Made by a program: the position numbers and the translations under genes
In this document: positions 5,350-5,612 of the stretch, piece by piece
Numbering within the stretch: position 1 is the first letter of the stretch
How the letters are laid out: the number at the start of each line of letters is the position of its first letter
The notes under the pieces: model-generated
The model's database searches: none
What the model was told of the DNA's origin: nothing
The model's input: the letters and a program-made list of their open reading frames with translations, nothing else
Assembly: GCA_027297085.1 (NCBI GenBank)
Contig: JAPUIL010000064.1
Location: forward strand, 1 to 5,612
Direction: 5' to 3'
DNA from: Verrucomicrobiota bacterium
Lineage (GTDB): Bacteria; Verrucomicrobiota; Verrucomicrobiia; Opitutales; UBA2995
DNA length: 5,612 bases

Positions 5350-5612
5350 TTACTTCTCTGATTGAGCCGACGGCAAAAACTGCGAAAAACCCAGCGAAAT
5401 CAGTGCGAACACCGAACCGGCATAGAAAATGACTTGGTAACCGAAGTAGTGCCAGGCAAAGCCTCCGAGAAGCGGTGCGGTCACCGAGGAAATGTGATTG
5501 AACGTAACCCCCATCGACAGACTCGGCTTCAGATCTTCAGGTGGAGCTATTTTATTCAGATAAGTGGTCAAGGCAATGGCCCCAAAAAATACCAGATTAT
5601 CTATACAATACA
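5350..5612 (-). CDS. MFS transporter, C-terminal part (truncated by window edge)
   Basis: The frame is open from the right edge to TAA 5352-5350 and gives 86 residues. It contains three hydrophobic segments: LVFFGAIALTTYL, then ISSVTAPLLGGFAWHYFGYQ and VIFYAGSVFALISLGFSQFL. Between the first two is a cytosolic-type loop NKIAPPEDLKPSLSMGVTFN. This matches the last three helices (10-12) of a major facilitator superfamily permease, including the 'G(V/I)xxNHIS' pattern and the FGYQ/F-A-G helix start. The substrate cannot be told from this part. An internal TTG at 5571 could be taken as a start, but coding sense continues upstream, so the gene is partial rather than a 73-residue protein. It converges on the cupin gene across the REP doublet. 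Confidence 0.85.
   Translation of the reverse strand, partial: YCIDNLVFFGAIALTTYLNKIAPPEDLKPSLSMGVTFNHISSVTAPLLGGFAWHYFGYQVIFYAGSVFALISLGFSQFLPSAQSEK

Noticed and set aside
5350..5571. A complete 73-residue small membrane protein starting at TTG 5571
   Set aside because: The frame continues upstream to the window edge with MFS-like sequence, so it is a truncated transporter gene.

Overview
The window looks like a chromosomal segment of a Verrucomicrobiota-type bacterium, probably near Opitutae or a related marine or sediment lineage. I infer this from three signs: a secreted DUF1080 (3-keto-disaccharide hydrolase) protein; minus-strand remnants of a calcium-binding-repeat protein that ends in the 'PGxxYRVESSTN' motif frequent in Verrucomicrobia surface proteins; and an MFS carboxy-terminus of matching style. 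Base composition is moderate. Clear Shine-Dalgarno sequences are missing in front of most starts. No phylogenetic marker gene is present, so the assignment is an inference.

Layout. Positions 1-394 hold a decayed minus-strand gene for a repeat-rich exported protein, broken by several frame changes and open at the left edge. A possible promoter at 466-494 leads into two plus-strand genes 19 bases apart: a bifunctional-nuclease-domain (DUF151) protein (533-1003) and a tRNA-dihydrouridine synthase (1023-2093). Next come an unrecognised exported protein (2166-3026) and a rhomboid intramembrane protease (3072-3734), also on plus. The rhomboid stop codon directly abuts the stop of the convergent DUF1080 gene (4457-3735, minus). 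A 118-base divergent intergenic region with short repeats separates DUF1080 from a DUF985-type cupin gene (4576-5139, plus). A 210-base convergent spacer follows, and then the carboxy-terminus of an MFS transporter (minus, running off the right edge).

The most interesting structure is in the last spacer. Two hairpins at 5200-5225 (minus) and 5248-5274 (plus) share one architecture: a GTAG foot, a GGC/GCC clamp, one unpaired A, a 6-bp stem and a small loop. They lie in inverted orientation with the feet facing each other. Three of the six stem pairs differ between the arms, yet every difference is compensated. This is the organisation of REP doublets (REPIN/BIME) mobilised by REP-associated tyrosine transposases.

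The genes do not form one obvious pathway. The nuclease-domain and Dus genes are probably co-transcribed and both belong to nucleic-acid metabolism. The exported protein, rhomboid and DUF1080 proteins act at or outside the inner membrane. I see no defence system, CRISPR array, tRNA or rRNA gene, or intact transposase.
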